64,000 nt of DNA, from NCBI GenBank assembly GCA_020152595.1, contig JAIGNY010001673.1, forward strand, positions 316,001 through 380,000. The letters are read 5' to 3'. The stretch comes from Chiridota heheva (Eukaryota; Echinodermata; Holothuroidea; Apodida; Chiridotidae). Of this stretch, positions 1 to 47,589 are shown piece after piece (positions within the stretch are counted from its first letter, which is position 1; every line of letters starts with the position of its first letter). Under the pieces are notes generated by a model that did not search any database, had not been told where the DNA came from, and saw only the letters and a program-made list of their open reading frames with translations. Position numbers and translations under genes: made by a program.

Positions 1-1310
1 TTAAAGATTTCATCATTCCCAGTAAGGACAGTTCTCGCTTTCTTGGAATCACTCTCATTTGCAAGCTCTCTTACCTCCCCCACATCAACAGCCTCAAAAC
101 CAATTGTTACAAAACCCTCAATCTCCTCAAAGTCCTCACAAGCACTGACCGGGGGAGCCAATTATCTCACCTTGTTCACCCTCTATCGCTCCCTTCTCAG
201 ATCTAAGCTGGACTCCTGCAAACTTTACTTGAGACACATCGAGGTCATCGAAAACACCGCCCTAAGGCTCTGCCTTGGCATCCCCGTCATCAGTCTTCAC
301 GTTGAGGCCAACGAACTCCCCCTTGACCTCATGTGTACCAGGGTTGGTCTCTCCTTCGCTCTTCGCATCCTCACTGACCCACAGAACCCTTGTTTCCACT
401 CCACTCGCTCTCCTTCCTTCACCATCCTCTTCACTCTCAACAAATGCATCCCCCCACATTTCGGTATCCGGATGCATTCTCATTTCCCCAAAGCCAACAT
501 CAACATTTTTAGATAGCCAGACCCACTATCCTTCCCACTCCCACCTGGGTTATCCCCCCTCCCCAAGATTTCCTTGGCCTTCCCTCCTACAGGAAAGATC
601 TTTTCTGGATCCCCAGCCACGTTGGCATCCCTGGCAAAGAGAGGGCCGACAGAGCCGCCATCAACACTCTGTTGAACCACATTTCACCTATCCTTATTCC
701 CACTCTGACTTCCGCTTCACCATTTCCAGCTACCTCAGGAAGATCTGGCAAGACTTCTGGAATCTTGAGACCAGTAACAAACTTCACACTATCAATCCCA
801 AAGTCAGGACCAGCCCTCCCTGCACAGTCACAATCATAGAGAGGATATTGTTGTCACCCACATCCACCTCGGTCACTTCTTTCTCACCCACTCCTTCTCG
901 GTCACTCCTTTCTCACCCACTCCTTCCTCCTTTCCGGTTCTCCTACACTGTCGGCCCTACTTGCAACACTGATCTCTCAATCAAGCATATCCTCTTAACC
1001 TGTCCCTTATTCCAGACTCCAGATCTCTCCTCTCCTCCTCCACTTCCATTTCTGATCTCTTCAAGAACAATCCCTCCTCCGACATTGTCAACTTCCTCCG
1101 CAATTGCAACTTATACCACCTGATTTTACCCTTACCCATACTCCTTTCTTTTCTATCCTACCATTCTATTCCTCCTTCCCCTTTCTTACCTCTATTTGCT
1201 ACTTTATTATTCATACCGTCCTAACTCTTGCACCTTAGTTTTCCAACACCCTCTTGGCACATTTGACTCTAACTGTCACGATGGCTTTTAAGATCAACAA
1301 ACAAACAAAA
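1..1310 (+). mobile_element. Non-LTR retrotransposon 3' portion (RT thumb, RNase H, tail)
   Basis: Broken frames carry RT C-terminal motifs (LTLFTLYRSLLRSKLD, YLRHIEVIENTALRLCLG) at 150-320, a typical RNase H segment (FWIPSHVGIPGKERADRAA) near 600-665, and the LINE C-terminal IKHILLTCPLF near 980-1010. It ends in an (ACAA)-rich tail at about 1290-1310. Frameshifts show a dead copy, and its 5' part lies outside the window. It resembles RNase H-bearing I/Jockey-type LINEs. Related copies lie at 11.87-12.74 kb, and other tails at 4.74, 17.4 and 47.6 kb. Confidence 0.8.
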
Positions 1311-1424
1311 ATATCAGTCCAGTATCAGAATTCCTGGGGGTATAGGTGGGAGAGTAAAAGATACAATTAAATTTTTTTTGTAAACATAATGTTTGTTTAT
1401 GCTGGACCTTGAAGTGTCCAGATT

Positions 1425-2033
1425 TAATATTTGCATCTTACAGGAAGTGTTCAGGGGTCTAAGCAAGTCCATCTCATTTGAAAGAGGACTTTAAAAAATA
1501 AAAAAAATGGGAAGAAAACATTCAAAAATCTTATTCCATTGAGGAGATATTTAAAGTTAAAAGTTTGGTATCATTTGTGTACAGTAGAAATGACTAAAAT
1601 CAGACTAGTTGTGACATCAAAGCCTCAGATTCCTCTTAAACTTTATGTTTTCTATCATATTTTGTTTTGTGATTTTTTGGCTTAAATACCATGGAACATG
1701 TCAGGAAAGTGGAAAATAGAATCTAGTAAGAGTAATCATAATACACCATCTGAAAAAAGTTTGAGGAAAAAAATTCAAATAGTAAAAAAGTTAAATAAAT
1801 TTTCTTAAAATACATTAACATTTGTTAAGAATTTGAAGATAAGGGTGCCAACCTTCCGTAGTAGACTTACTACACCAGTCATTTCTACACAGATAAGACA
1901 GTTCTAAACTTAAATACTGTATCTCATTAATGGAAAAGATATTTGAATGCTTTTATCAACATTTTGTTTCTTTTAAAGTTTTCTTTCATTTGAGATCAAC
2001 TTGCTTGACCCCCTGAAATAATCCTTTAATTTA
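1425..2033. mobile_element. Foldback MITE, TTAA-associated family
   Basis: The left arm (from 1440: gttcaggggtctaagcaag) and the right arm (to about 2024: cttgaccccctgaaataatc) are diverged inverted repeats of about 200 bp. Both carry the family segment GACTAGTTGTGA or its relatives. The right end reads aatcct-TTAA. Same family as 54614-55152. Single arms lie at 4360-4625, 18352-18556, 19785-20100 and 28880-29020. Confidence 0.6.
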
Positions 2034-2520
2034 ACCAATGCACTTTTGGGGCTCTTTCCAAGGTCAGTTCCCCAATAGCATCTTCACTATAACTGGGGAG
2101 GGGGTGCAATGTATTAAACTGAAGCCCACCATCTCTTATAATGTGAAAAGCCCATGCCAGTTATTAATACAGGAATCATTTTGATTCCTTGATTTGGTAC
2201 CCCACCTCTATAGTTTTAGATTCATTTTACACTTTAGGCATATGCTAGGGAAAGCATACATAAGTCACCTTCGTCTTCCTTTAGTTGTGCCACTGAAACC
2301 CTTATACTGTAGATCCCTAGAAGTCACTATGCAGATCTCCTTTTTTTTTATCTGGTTGCTTCTTTGTGGAAGATTGTTATTGAATAAACTATGGTTTCTC
2401 ATAATTTTTAACAATTATCTGCGATATTACTTCCTTCAGATGAACACTCGAAGCCAGTAGTAACGGAGGATATGTCCTCCAACAGTATCCCCCAATTGGG
2501 GATCTCTCCATTTCAGAGGT
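2034..2520. other. Unannotated AT-rich DNA
   Basis: No conserved frame, RNA gene or repeat structure is apparent. Confidence 0.5.
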
Positions 2521-3210
2521 GAACAGAAGATTGTATCTGAGTCAACCCTCAAAAGAGGGTACGTGAGGAATCACCAACACTAATTCACAAGTCTTAAAAA
2601 GGTCTGTCCAATAAAGGAGGCAAAAGATGTCTGCCCAAAGATGTTTCATTTGGTATTTGAGTCAACCCTCAGGAGGGAGTACATGAATGAGGGTTATTTC
2701 ACAGGAAGTCTGTCAAAGGAACGGAGCGGATGATTGGACAACTGGAAGGGTTACCATTTAGTATCCGAGTCAACCCCAAAGAGAGAGAGTTAAAGGTATT
2801 TTAATAGCAATTTACTTGATGTTGAAAAAACTCATGTGACATTGAAGAGACAGTGAGGATGATTGGACAACTGGAAGGGTTAGCATTTAGTATCCGGTCA
2901 ACCCTCAGGAGAGGGTTCATGAGGCTGTATGAACATCACTTCACCAGTCTGTATCACAGGTCATAGAGGATGATTTATTTGTCAACTGGAAGAATTTAAA
3001 CATTTAGTAACTGAATAAACTCCCAAGAGAGGGTGTATCATTTCATAGAATAAACAGAATGATTACCATTCAGTACCTAGTCAGCCCCCATGAGAGGATT
3101 CATCAGCACTAATTCACATGAAATTAAAAACAACTGCTACAAAAGAGAGACCATGATTGGTCAACTGCAAAAGTCATCGGTCGTATTTGCTTAAAACCTC
3201 AGGGTGCATG
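2521..3210. repeat. Degenerate tandem repeat, about 107-127 bp period
   Basis: The core GAGTCAACCCTCA followed by a GAGAGGGT-type segment recurs near 2541, 2662, 2769 and 2896, with weaker copies to about 3200. The CCCTC..GAGGG pairs make each unit a small stem. No coding potential. Confidence 0.6.
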
Positions 3211-4359
3211 AGAGTTGAACAAATCAGTGCCAAAGGTCTGATAATCTGAAGGATAATAGGATTATACAAAAGGACAAATTTCATTTTGCACAATATTTCC
3301 TTTCAAATTAAAATTTTGATTGTCAAAACTTATTCTTACATTTATTAACATTCAGTTGAAATCATACCTGAGCAATTACAACCTAGGGTTGTATGCACAG
3401 AAAGGTTAGCAACGGTAAGTTACCATTGCTGAAGTGATTAATAAAAGAGGGTTGATAGCAGTTTATTTTAAGTGGATTAATTTTGGTATTGGTGATAAAA
3501 GCACTACAGAACCACAGTTCAGTATTATTGTCAATTGTTTAAAGCAGTACACTGTGCCTGAAGCATCTAGACAATTACTTTTCATTAAGGGGGGTCCAGG
3601 GATGTACACCCAGCTTAATTAGGTTGTTTAAAACAAATTACCCAACTTTGTATTCTGGCCAAATTTTCTTTCTCACCTAGCTCTATCCAAGAAGTTTATA
3701 TAAACCTACAACTATAATTTGATGTTACAGTATAACCAGTGTCTAGAAATTTCACTGGAGAGTAAAAGTTTATAATTTGAGTTTGTAAGCAGTGCCATGC
3801 ACGACTGTAAAGGGCAGGGATATGTGGGAAATGCGCTTCACTCAATTTCAGTCTGATAATCATTGACGGTGCCAGGGGCAAGAGAGGGACAAATTTGTCT
3901 CGAGGGAAGTAGGGAAGTGGGGGGAAAGCCTAGATTGGAAAATATATGTGACCTGGGGGAAAATTTTCTGAGGTGCAGTGATTTCGTGGGGACAAATTCC
4001 CCCTCCCTTCCTGTAGCACCACCACTCCCGACAAGGGTTAAGAATGTTCAGCAAATCCAAACGCTGTATGGTGTATGCCCTTCCTGGCTGGAGTTCTTTT
4101 TTCGATTGTAGTAAAACATTAAAATGTTCGTTGGGGTTTAACGTCACTAAAAAAGTTCCAAGTGATATGTGCTAAAAGAGGTTACTTGTTGGTGCTTCAA
4201 ACATTAAAAGACTTTATCTTGATCAGTCAAATACACTAATATGTGATTGGAAATGCTCTGCAGTTTTTCATTTATTGCAACAGCTAAGAGTATACAGTTT
4301 TACTGTCAATTTAAAAAAGAAAAAAAGAAATTGAAATAAAATTGTAAATTATCTATCAA
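3211..4359. other. Unannotated intergenic DNA
   Basis: Short frames at 3434-3622 and 3863-4111 have no recognisable domain. Nothing else is supported. Confidence 0.5.
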
Positions 4360-4625
4360 TCAAACAAGAGATATTCATGATTTTTGAAAGACATTAGTTG
4401 CAGAAGGTTTTACAAAACCCCCAGAGCCTGGATGTAAATTCAGAAGGCAATGATTGCTAGTCTGATTTCAATCATTCTACACAAACGATACCAAATTTGA
4501 AATATATATTTATAAATATTTATCTCCTTAATGGAATAAGATTTTGAATGCTTTCTGCACCATTTTGTTTCTTTTGTAAAGTCCTCTTTCATATAAGATG
4601 GACTTGCTTGACCCATGGACTTGGG
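4360..4625 (-). mobile_element. Single arm of the 54.6-kb foldback family
   Basis: Carries the family segment from ctagtctgatttcaatc through ggacttgcttgacc. The partner arm is absent. A solo or truncated copy. Confidence 0.55.
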
Positions 4626-4739
4626 CTTAAAAGAGGTTATTTATGAATGGTTAATTGGTCGGTGCTTCAAACAGGACTTGATCATTAACAGTAGCTGCTG
4701 AAGGTTTTAAATTCCCCCAACCACTCCGGGCCTGGATGT

Positions 4740-5495
4740 GTTTGTTTGAGGGATTAATGGCACCATGACAACGAGGGTCAAATTGTGCCTGAGAGGTCAG
4801 ATCAATCTAGAGGTAGGAAGGAAAGGAAACAGGGGAGAATGAGAGAAATTCAAGAACAAAAGATCAGAAAGCTGTGATCGAGAGGGGAGGTGCATGGTTG
4901 AAACAAAAACAAAGTAGAGATGGGGTGGAAGAGGAGAATTAAATATGGTTGTAGAGGGAAGCATAATAAAGGAAGGAGATAATTTTATCCGGAGGATTTT
5001 TCTGGAAGAACTCAGCAATTGAGTTGTGGGGAACAAGGGAAGGTTGTATGGTGGGAAAACAAGAAGAACGTGATGGATTGTGAGGGTGCAGTGGCAATTG
5101 TTGCAGAGGGGTTGGGGGGAGCCAATAAGGAGGTGGGAGTGAGTGAGGTGGGTGTGACCAATTCTAAGACGGGTAATATGAACGTTGTCGATTGAGAGAG
5201 AGGTTGTTGATGGTGGACTTGATCGGAAATGTGGGCTGGATGACATGGAGTTTGTTATCAATTTGGGAGTTCCATGAGGTTGCCAGCGGTCACGAACAAG
5301 GGAAGCGATAAGCGGTTTGATGTCAGGGAGGGTTTTGGGAAAAGGGGTAGGGAGGAGGTTGAGGGCAAGCTTAGCGGCTGCATCAGCCCTGTCATTGCCA
5401 GGGATGCATTGCCAACATGGCTGGGTATCCAGAAGAAAAGAACACTTTTCCTGCAGAGGGTGGGAGAAAGGAGTTTCCTCCGGAGGTAAAATTCA
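4740..5495 (-). mobile_element. LINE 3' fragment with RNase H end
   Basis: The minus strand reads FFWIPSHVG (RNase H) near 5400-5450, followed by RLRIGHTHLTHSHLLIG and LCNNCHCTLTIHHVLLVFPP at 5080-5170. That order is typical of the C-terminus of RNase H LINEs. The 3' tail is near 4741. Frameshifted and dead. The tail is almost the same as at 47590-47935. Confidence 0.75.
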
Positions 5496-6402
5496 GAAGG
5501 CAATGATTTGCTTTTAAGTCAAAGAGATATTTGCACAGGGCTGCCGAGAGCTAATGCAGGCCCGGCAGTATCTTCAACACATGGGCTCTTTGATAAGCCA
5601 AAGTATATTACATTGACTGTTAGATGGTCAAGTCCTATTTACACAATTTTCAACGGCCCCTATGACTGAAGTTCAGAACCTCGTAGATCTTAATACTTTG
5701 CTGTCAAGAGGAAAACGTAATGACATGAAAAGGTAAAATAAAATAATCAATTTACTTAACTAGGATTTTATTTCTTTGTGACAATTCCATGGTACAATAT
5801 AACAATTAGAAGGTTCATTTCTCACAAATCCATATAACAAAAACCATTGACAAGATGAAGTAATATGTATATATATGATTCTTATCTGAAAATTATGGGC
5901 ATTCACAAAATTGTTTTTTAAACCTCTTATTTTTATGTCAGTTTCTTCAGGAGTGCCAAATATTGCTGCAAAATGCTGTATTATTTTAAGGTTAATTAGC
6001 ATCATTAACCCCTACATTAAGGGTTCTTAATTAAATTTTGCGAAAGGCTGTAATTTCACAACAGCTTCAGGCCGTGGGCCAATCGTGTGGCAAACCAGTG
6101 TCATGTGACAAACAAAACCCGTCAAAACAATCCCTGAATACAAACAAGTTGAGAGCATGTGTGATTAGAAGGATGTACGCCAGATGTCGGCAGTTCTCTT
6201 ATCCACCTTCTTTCGACAAGCCGCGAGCCCAATTTATAGCGGAACTAAAGATCACACTTTATTTGATAAGCCGATTTTAGTGAGCTGATCCGCCTAGGGA
6301 AATCCCCAAAATAACGAGCATTTTACGATTTTACCGATCTCATTCGGATTAATCTTACATGAAATGCACCGTGTTGCATTATATAATGACTACTGTTCGT
6401 GG
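5496..6402. other. Unannotated DNA
   Basis: No supported gene. Short frames at 5760-6005 and 6038-6280 lack recognisable features. Confidence 0.5.
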
Positions 6403-6696
6403 GCCAGATTGGATTATCTGGCAGGCCAGATTGGATTATCTGGCAGGCCAGATTGGATTATCTGGCAGGCCAGATTGGATTATCTGGCAGGCCCGATTGG
6501 ATTATCTGGCAGGCCAGATTGGATTATCTGGCAGGCCAGATTGGATTATCTGGCAGGCCAGATTGGATTATCTGGCAGGCCAGATTGGATTATCTGGCAG
6601 GCCAGATTGGATTATCTGGCAGGCCAGATTGGATTATCTGGCAGGCCAGATTGGATTATCTGGCAGGCCAGATTGGATTATCTGGCAGGCCAGATT
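6403..6696. repeat. 22-bp minisatellite, about 13 copies
   Basis: Unit CCAGATTGGATTATCTGG plus CAGG, almost perfectly conserved with one A-to-C change near 6493. Each unit is a 6-bp stem (CCAGAT/ATCTGG) with a 6-nt loop. The unit is 22 bp, has no stop in any forward frame and shifts frame each copy, so all three forward frames stay open with a 22-residue period. No evidence of translation. Confidence 0.95.
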
Positions 6697-8127
6697 TGGC
6701 CTGCGGGATGCCTATTAAGAATCATCGCCCTAGCCCTACATAAAGCTTAACAAAATGTCATGGCAGTCAGAAAAATATTTCAAATAAGAAAATACTGACT
6801 AAAAGATTTTAAAACAAATTTAACCAACCAATAAAATATATAATACACCTTAATACTAAGTTCATTGAATTGAATTTATTTTTTGCTACTATCATCACAG
6901 AACTGAAATTTTGTGACATGCCTTTAAGTGCCGAAACAGAAGAGTAAAGCCATAAATAATAAGGGGGGTGATCATAAACAAGGGTGCTGGAACCTGTGTA
7001 TTACAAGAAGAACATTTTTCACATCACATTCATACAGCTCATATTTTTTACCTCTCAGTCCATACGCTAATATGTGATTGAAAATGCGGAGGTTTTTTCT
7101 ATTCATTACAAGAGCCAAGAATATACACAGATGTGTATCACGAGATGTCTAAATTATTACTGTGTATTTTATAGAGAAATGAAATTAAACCTGTTAATTA
7201 TCTATCAATTACACACAGACATTCATGATTTTTGAAAGACAACAGCTGTGATGATATTAATCAAATTTGATCCATTATCTAGATGGGTACCTCCCACCAT
7301 CTTTGTAAACATGCCTGCGGACACATTTCCCTTACTTTAACAATGTTGACTTCTAGAACACATTGTTGGAAACACATTGTCCTAATTTCTTAGTTTTGTT
7401 ACCTCTTTTCTCAGCGCAGTGTGTTGCACTACAAAAGAAGTGTGTATTAGTATTATCATCTTACGCCAGTGCACCACAACTGGGTTATCATAGGCCGTGG
7501 ACATTGACTTGGTTGTCGATGTTATGTCTGTTCGTACGTCGTACCTGTGTTCTCGTCTGGGTCGTATCAAGCGTTTCGTGATAGCATTGTTACTATTATA
7601 ACTGAAAACGCAGGCGACGACCCCATCATTGTAATTGTGTGTTCACTCGTCGTCGTCGTATTATCATCTTTCATGAAGTGATTCACCAGTGATACTGTAT
7701 GCAAACATATAACTTTACATACAAATGCTATCTACACAGCCCACAGTAACCAATAAGACTAAAGATACAAGGAAATCATTTACAGAGCTTGTACAATCCC
7801 AAAATTATTCTCATTTTTGAACTAAGGCCAAGTTTACAAAAGTTGGTATGGAGATTTAGCATAGTAGCATCTAATCTTACTTCGGTACTATCAGTCAGAA
7901 ACAGTTTGCAAAATGACAAAAAAATCAATGTGAAAGAAATGTTTATTTGCTATTTATAGAGGAAAGAGTTTAACATGCTGAAATACTATAATGTCTAATA
8001 CTTTGGTAATACAAATTTCTGTCCGTTCACAAATTCAACATTAACAACTTCTGACATGTTAAGAAAATAATCATAATCTAGTCTAAAACTGGATTCAGAA
8101 GAAAGTTAGTAAGCTGCAGCTAAGCTA
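6697..8127. other. Unannotated DNA
   Basis: A short frame at 7363-7581 and CGTCGT runs near 7645 are visible. No gene is supported. Confidence 0.5.
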
Positions 8128-8356
8128 AATCCATCAGAGCCATTCATTGAGCCGGTGCTTATCCCAGGTTTCCATGGCGCAAGCGGATGAGAGCACATTA
8201 CTCCCCAGCAGCGCTGGTACTCATTTTTACAGCTGAGTGGACTGAAGCTAGTAGTAAAGTGTCTTGCTCAAGGACACAATGCAGCGCTCACGACGGCAAT
8301 CGAACTCGGTACCTCTCGAATATGAGCATGACTCACCACTGAGCCACAGCACCTCT
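8128..8356 (-). mobile_element. tRNA-derived SINE, internally deleted copy
   Basis: The minus-strand head reads GTGGCTCAGTGG (A-box-like) and a B-box-like GTTCGATTGCC, then the body TGTCCTTGAGCAAGACAC and CCAGCGCTGCTGGGGAG. Compared with 28043-28328 it lacks about 39 bp around the CCATCRCAGGTTA segment. Other copies: 25805-26215 and 51119-51305. Confidence 0.75.
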
Positions 8357-8642
8357 AGTAGGCAGTAAGCTGCAGAGTTGGAATAAATTATAACAATTCC
8401 CACGGTTCTGAATAAGTGTCAAAAATCTTGCCACGAAAAATCGCGACAGAAAAAATATCAATGCAGTAAATACATCTTTATATACTCCCTCTTTAGCAAT
8501 TTAATGTACTTTTCATCGCACAATTACATGGGGGACATCTAGAGAATGCATATTTACCACGTATACTGTTGCTTACTTGAGAAATCTTTAAAAATTCTCG
8601 TTTTTCCCGCGATTATATCCGCCGGAAGTGTAGATATTTTCC

Positions 8643-8774
8643 AGGTCTACACTGGATGTGTCGGGTCTACACCGGATGTGTCAGGTCTACACTGGATGTG
8701 TCAGGTCAACACCGGATGTGTCAGGTCTACACCGGATGTGTCAGGTCTACACTGGATGTGTCAGGTCTACACTG
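8643..8774. repeat. 20-bp minisatellite, 6.5 copies
   Basis: Unit GGTCTACACYGGATGTGTCA with few substitutions. Confidence 0.9.
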
Positions 8775-10000
8775 GCATATGCTTCGACCCCATTAATCAA
8801 ACCTGTATTTACCACACTGCAAAACCTATTTTTCTGAGTTGATGGCAAATACTTCATGTGTTTCTTGCAGTGGTAGTATTTATAGAATTAATATTCATTT
8901 CAACTGGTGGCTATTTTACGACTCAAAATTCATTACAAACTAATCCTATAAACCATTTAAAACCAATTTAGCCGAACGTGATTTCTTCAGTACTTTGACC
9001 AATCAAATACTGGGGGAACTTTTCCTGTTTCCCAACCAATCAGGTGCAGGTTTTAGAGGGGAAAAATGTAAGCACCAATATGCACGCATATTTCATTCAT
9101 GTATAACGCACATCATAGGTGCGTTTGAAAACATTTTTTCATATATTTGGTCCCATACTGTGCATGAATTGTGGAAGATTCCTCCAGTATCTTATTGGTC
9201 AATAAGATTCCTCCAGTATACAATTGGTCCATTATGGACATGTGAATCTCGGCCATGTGACATTATTTAAATTAGTTATCTAAAAATTGCCGATTCAGGT
9301 TTGAAAAGGTCTATACTCCAGTTAGACAATTTACACACCATAGGAGCTATGTGGTAATCACTAAGCTTGCATGTTGCTTTGAACAAAGTGGAATTTAGTG
9401 CAAAATGAAATCTACCGTAAATTGGAATCTACCACTGTTACTGGAAGTGACTACAAAAAGAGAAGAACGTAAGTATTATCTCCGAGTAGAGGTGTACATA
9501 CAAACATATCCTTGGAAATCCTCAAATTAAAGGTTCACTTTCAACAATAATAATCTCACTTTTCCTCATATATATATATATGAACGTTTCATATCTAAGG
9601 AACAGAAATTTGGTAAAAACCACTGAAAATGAACAAAAAGCTGTTTCGATCTTGAATTTTTTTGAGACTAGCAACCATTTACTATGAAACCACACTTTAA
9701 AATTAATTCTCACCTCTTATTACAAATTTTGATCTATTTTTAAAAACAAAGAAAACTATTCACAGGATGATGTTACAAATCACCTATAAGGGAAGGTAAA
9801 ATATATTGCTATAGGCCCCAGCACAAGAGCCTAGCTGTTTATCCGAACCACAGGTTTTGCTCTTTCAAAAATATATTCCATATTTTGTGGACGACAAAGA
9901 TCTTGGTTCACTTTCAATGGTTTTGTACAACACTTAATGGTCATGGTTCGTTCTAAATATTCAAAAAAGTTTGAATTCTTAAGTTTGGGCCATCTCAGGG
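8775..10000. other. AP2M1 3' flank, presumably 3' UTR
   Basis: Directly beyond the AP2M1 stop on the minus strand. I saw no AATAAA on the minus strand between about 9250 and 10000, so the polyadenylation site is not located. A small duplication (attcctccagtat) occurs at 9179-9220. Confidence 0.4.
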
Positions 10001-44670
<34,670 letters not shown>

Positions 44671-44739
44671 TTAAGAATAAGAAAATGTCTTAATAAAAAG
44701 TGAAAGTCTCTTAAAAATTTTAAATTAGAGAAGTTCAAG

Positions 44740-45417
44740 AAGCTCTTGGTTTTTTGTGTGGCAATTTTGAATTACTGTAACACACAGGGACATAATTCCC
44801 AGGGGGGCAGGGGATATTCCCCCCCCCCACACACCTTTCCACAATTTTAAATATTTAGTACATTTTGGGGGAAATTTGCAGGGGTTTTTCAACGGTTCTC
44901 CTGCAGGTTATTTTGTGTATCCCTATTCTGTGTTTTCCGCCAGGTGCCCATGTGAGAGCTGTCACGCAGTCATCGTTCTGGTCAGGTCTTAAAATGTGAC
45001 CAATGAATTTCCATTTTCTTTGTCTGATGTCATCGCTAAGGGGTTGGATATCAGCTCTTTGCAGTACTTCCTTGTTTAAAATTTTCTGTTGCCATCTTAT
45101 GTTAAGGATTCTTCGTAGGACATAGTAATACCATCACCAACATCAAAAATACTTTCAAATATTCCAGAGACCGAGACTCTCAAGATTGATATGACCTCAC
45201 AAATCCGCTTAAGTTCTCTCTATTTGGGCTAGCCCAGCTATCAAATGAAATGCAACCCCATTGGTCAGAAATATTGTACATGGAGATATATCTGTTGGGG
45301 ATATTATGTTTTCGTGATATGCGTGTGTAATAATTAAGAGAAATTCATGTTAACGGGATGGGATGCATGCATTCATCAAGATTAACTTTGGGAATCCAGT
45401 ATTATTATTTTTCTGTA
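44740..45417. other. Upstream AP2M1 intron, no feature seen
   Basis: No conserved frame or structure found. Confidence 0.5.
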
Positions 45418-45780
45418 GACAAAATATATTTTCCTACCACATGGTGTGGTCAAGTTGACCTTGATTAACTTCAATAATTGACAGGGCGAGGTTGGCATTA
45501 CCAACAGACTTGCACATTATAATTTATACAAAATAGCTCATAAATTGTGAAAGAAGCATTTTTTTTATCCAAACATCGCCACGAATTAATTTTTCCCCGT
45601 ATTGCCTTTTTATTTCATTTTTTTTTGTGGGGAAAATATATTTTCCACCATGTGGTATGGTCAAGTTGACCGTGCCCCTGTTATAACTTTGATAATCGAC
45701 AGGGAGAGGTTGTCATTAGCCATTAAATCACACATTATAATATAAACAAAACAGTACATAACTTTTGTTATAAGCCTATT
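45418..45780. repeat. Two diverged copies of about 150 bp
   Basis: aaaatatattttcc, tggtcaagttgacc, gacaggg-gaggttg and cacattataat occur in order at 45420-45560 and again at 45634-45775. Confidence 0.75.
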
Positions 45781-45796
45781 TTCACTTGGTGCATTT

Positions 45797-46842
45797 TAGA
45801 GCTGTGACCGTTTAGCGTGTACTCGCTACACGCTCGCAAATCTTGTAAACGTTTACTAAATACTTCATTGCGAGTAATCGTTTTTCATACATTATAGGCC
45901 TAGTGTCTTGCCGTTAAAAATCAATATTCATGATTCAAATCAAACACACATTCGGCTGACAAAATTCCAATCAATTATTTTCTACAAACTGTAAACCCGA
46001 TTAGCATAATCTTGTTTAAATGTGCGAATCACAAATGCGCAGTAATCACCAATGAATGGGGATATTATGCACTTCGATTTCGCCAAAAACTGAGTAATCT
46101 AACTTGTAAAAAGTACCGCGAATGTGCAGCAGTAAACAGTGAAACTAACAATAGGCCTAACATTAGGCCATAAGGCTTTAAATCCCATGCAATTAAGGCC
46201 CATTTCATCGACCAAAAAACACTTGAATCGTGACAATCAGTACATTTGCATGTAAATATTACTTGATGAGTCAAATAAATTTTGCAAGAAAGAAAAAATA
46301 TTGCATAATAAATAAACAGAAAGAGGTTTTAACAAAGCTGAAATTCTGCATGCTTCGCAAAGAAGGCGGCCATTTTTTCGAGAGGACTAATATTTCAGAA
46401 CTTCCTGGTGGTGGTGGCGTAGTTTTGAAATGTTCTACGGCGAGGTATATCATAGGCCTCAGTATGCAAGATTTTCAAAGAACTTTGAAAGCCGTAGCGA
46501 ATTGGACAAACAAGTTACGCGATGTTGAGTTTAACTGACATTGAAAGGAAGTTATCTGTTCTTTCTAAACTGAATTTCCATGCATATTTTCCATAAAAAT
46601 GATGATTTGTAATGTAGAAGTAAATTTTTTACAATTTGGAAAGCAAAACTCAGCGTCTATTTGGGCGACGCAGTCAGTACTTTTGCCATACTAGTTGCGC
46701 GATTTTTTTACTTCGCCTCGTAGTTTTGGAGCAATTTTGGTGTATTTCCGAAAATTACGGTACTAAACTCGTGTACACGATACACGCTCGCTTTTTTTGG
46801 CGTGTACACGTTTACTAAAATCCCTAAACGTTCACAGCTCTA
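45797..46842. mobile_element. Non-autonomous hAT-type transposon
   Basis: Terminal inverted repeats TAGAGCTGTGACCGTTTAG / CTAAACGTTCACAGCTCTA with a further paired segment (gtaaacgtttactaaa at 45846-45861 and cgtttactaaa at 46809-46819). An exact 8-bp duplication GTGCATTT lies at 45789-45796 and 46843-46850. The 8-bp target duplication and TA..TA ends fit hAT. 1046 bp, no transposase. Confidence 0.9.
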
Positions 46843-46850
46843 GTGCATTT

Positions 46851-47589
46851 GTATAGACCTGCCTTTCTTTCAATGATTACAGCTAGTGTTCTTAGAAAGA
46901 ATTAACTCATTTGATAAAATACTACAGCTTCCCTCCCTTCACCCACAGGGTCTCAAAAGCGGGCCCCTGGATCCTCCCTGAACCCCAAGCATTATACCGA
47001 AGACATTAAAATTTGTGCTTCATATAAATAATATCCCATTCACATCCCTGAACTACAGTATCAAGGCTTCTGCTATGTATTTACATACAATACGATACGT
47101 ACCGCAGTGTTGCAAGTTAAAACCTTACAGGGTTGAAGTGTATATTAAGTCCAATTTGAAGCACATTTTTTTTTTTTTATTGGCGAAAATGTTGAAACAG
47201 TTTAAAGTTTGATCAGTAACAAGTTTTTTAGGAAAGTGCTGTTTGGTGGAACAGTGGGGAAAAATTTGTTTTAGTGAAGTTTGCTTTGTCGTAAGACTTA
47301 CTTTACTTTAAAAATAAATATAAAAAAATCTGTACAGCCCATTCATTCATCTTTGAGACCACCGGAGAACTGAAATAGTTAAAAACGTTATCTTGTTTTG
47401 GCATTTGCTGTTATTGAACATGAATTCCTTTATTTTTTGTGTCTGAATTATAGGCCCGAGAATAAGGTAAGAAATTGCAACAATTTTAAATTAAAATATA
47501 CATTCTGCATTAAATTGAAACTCAACTATACATCTAATGAATGTAGAATTATGTCATTTTGCCTGATTAGGGGTACAAAATCTTTGGTG
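46851..47589. other. Unannotated DNA
   Basis: No supported feature. Confidence 0.5.

Noticed and set aside
275-1123. 282-codon host gene
   Set aside because: Proline/serine-rich reading of an out-of-frame LINE. The correct motifs are spread over several frames.
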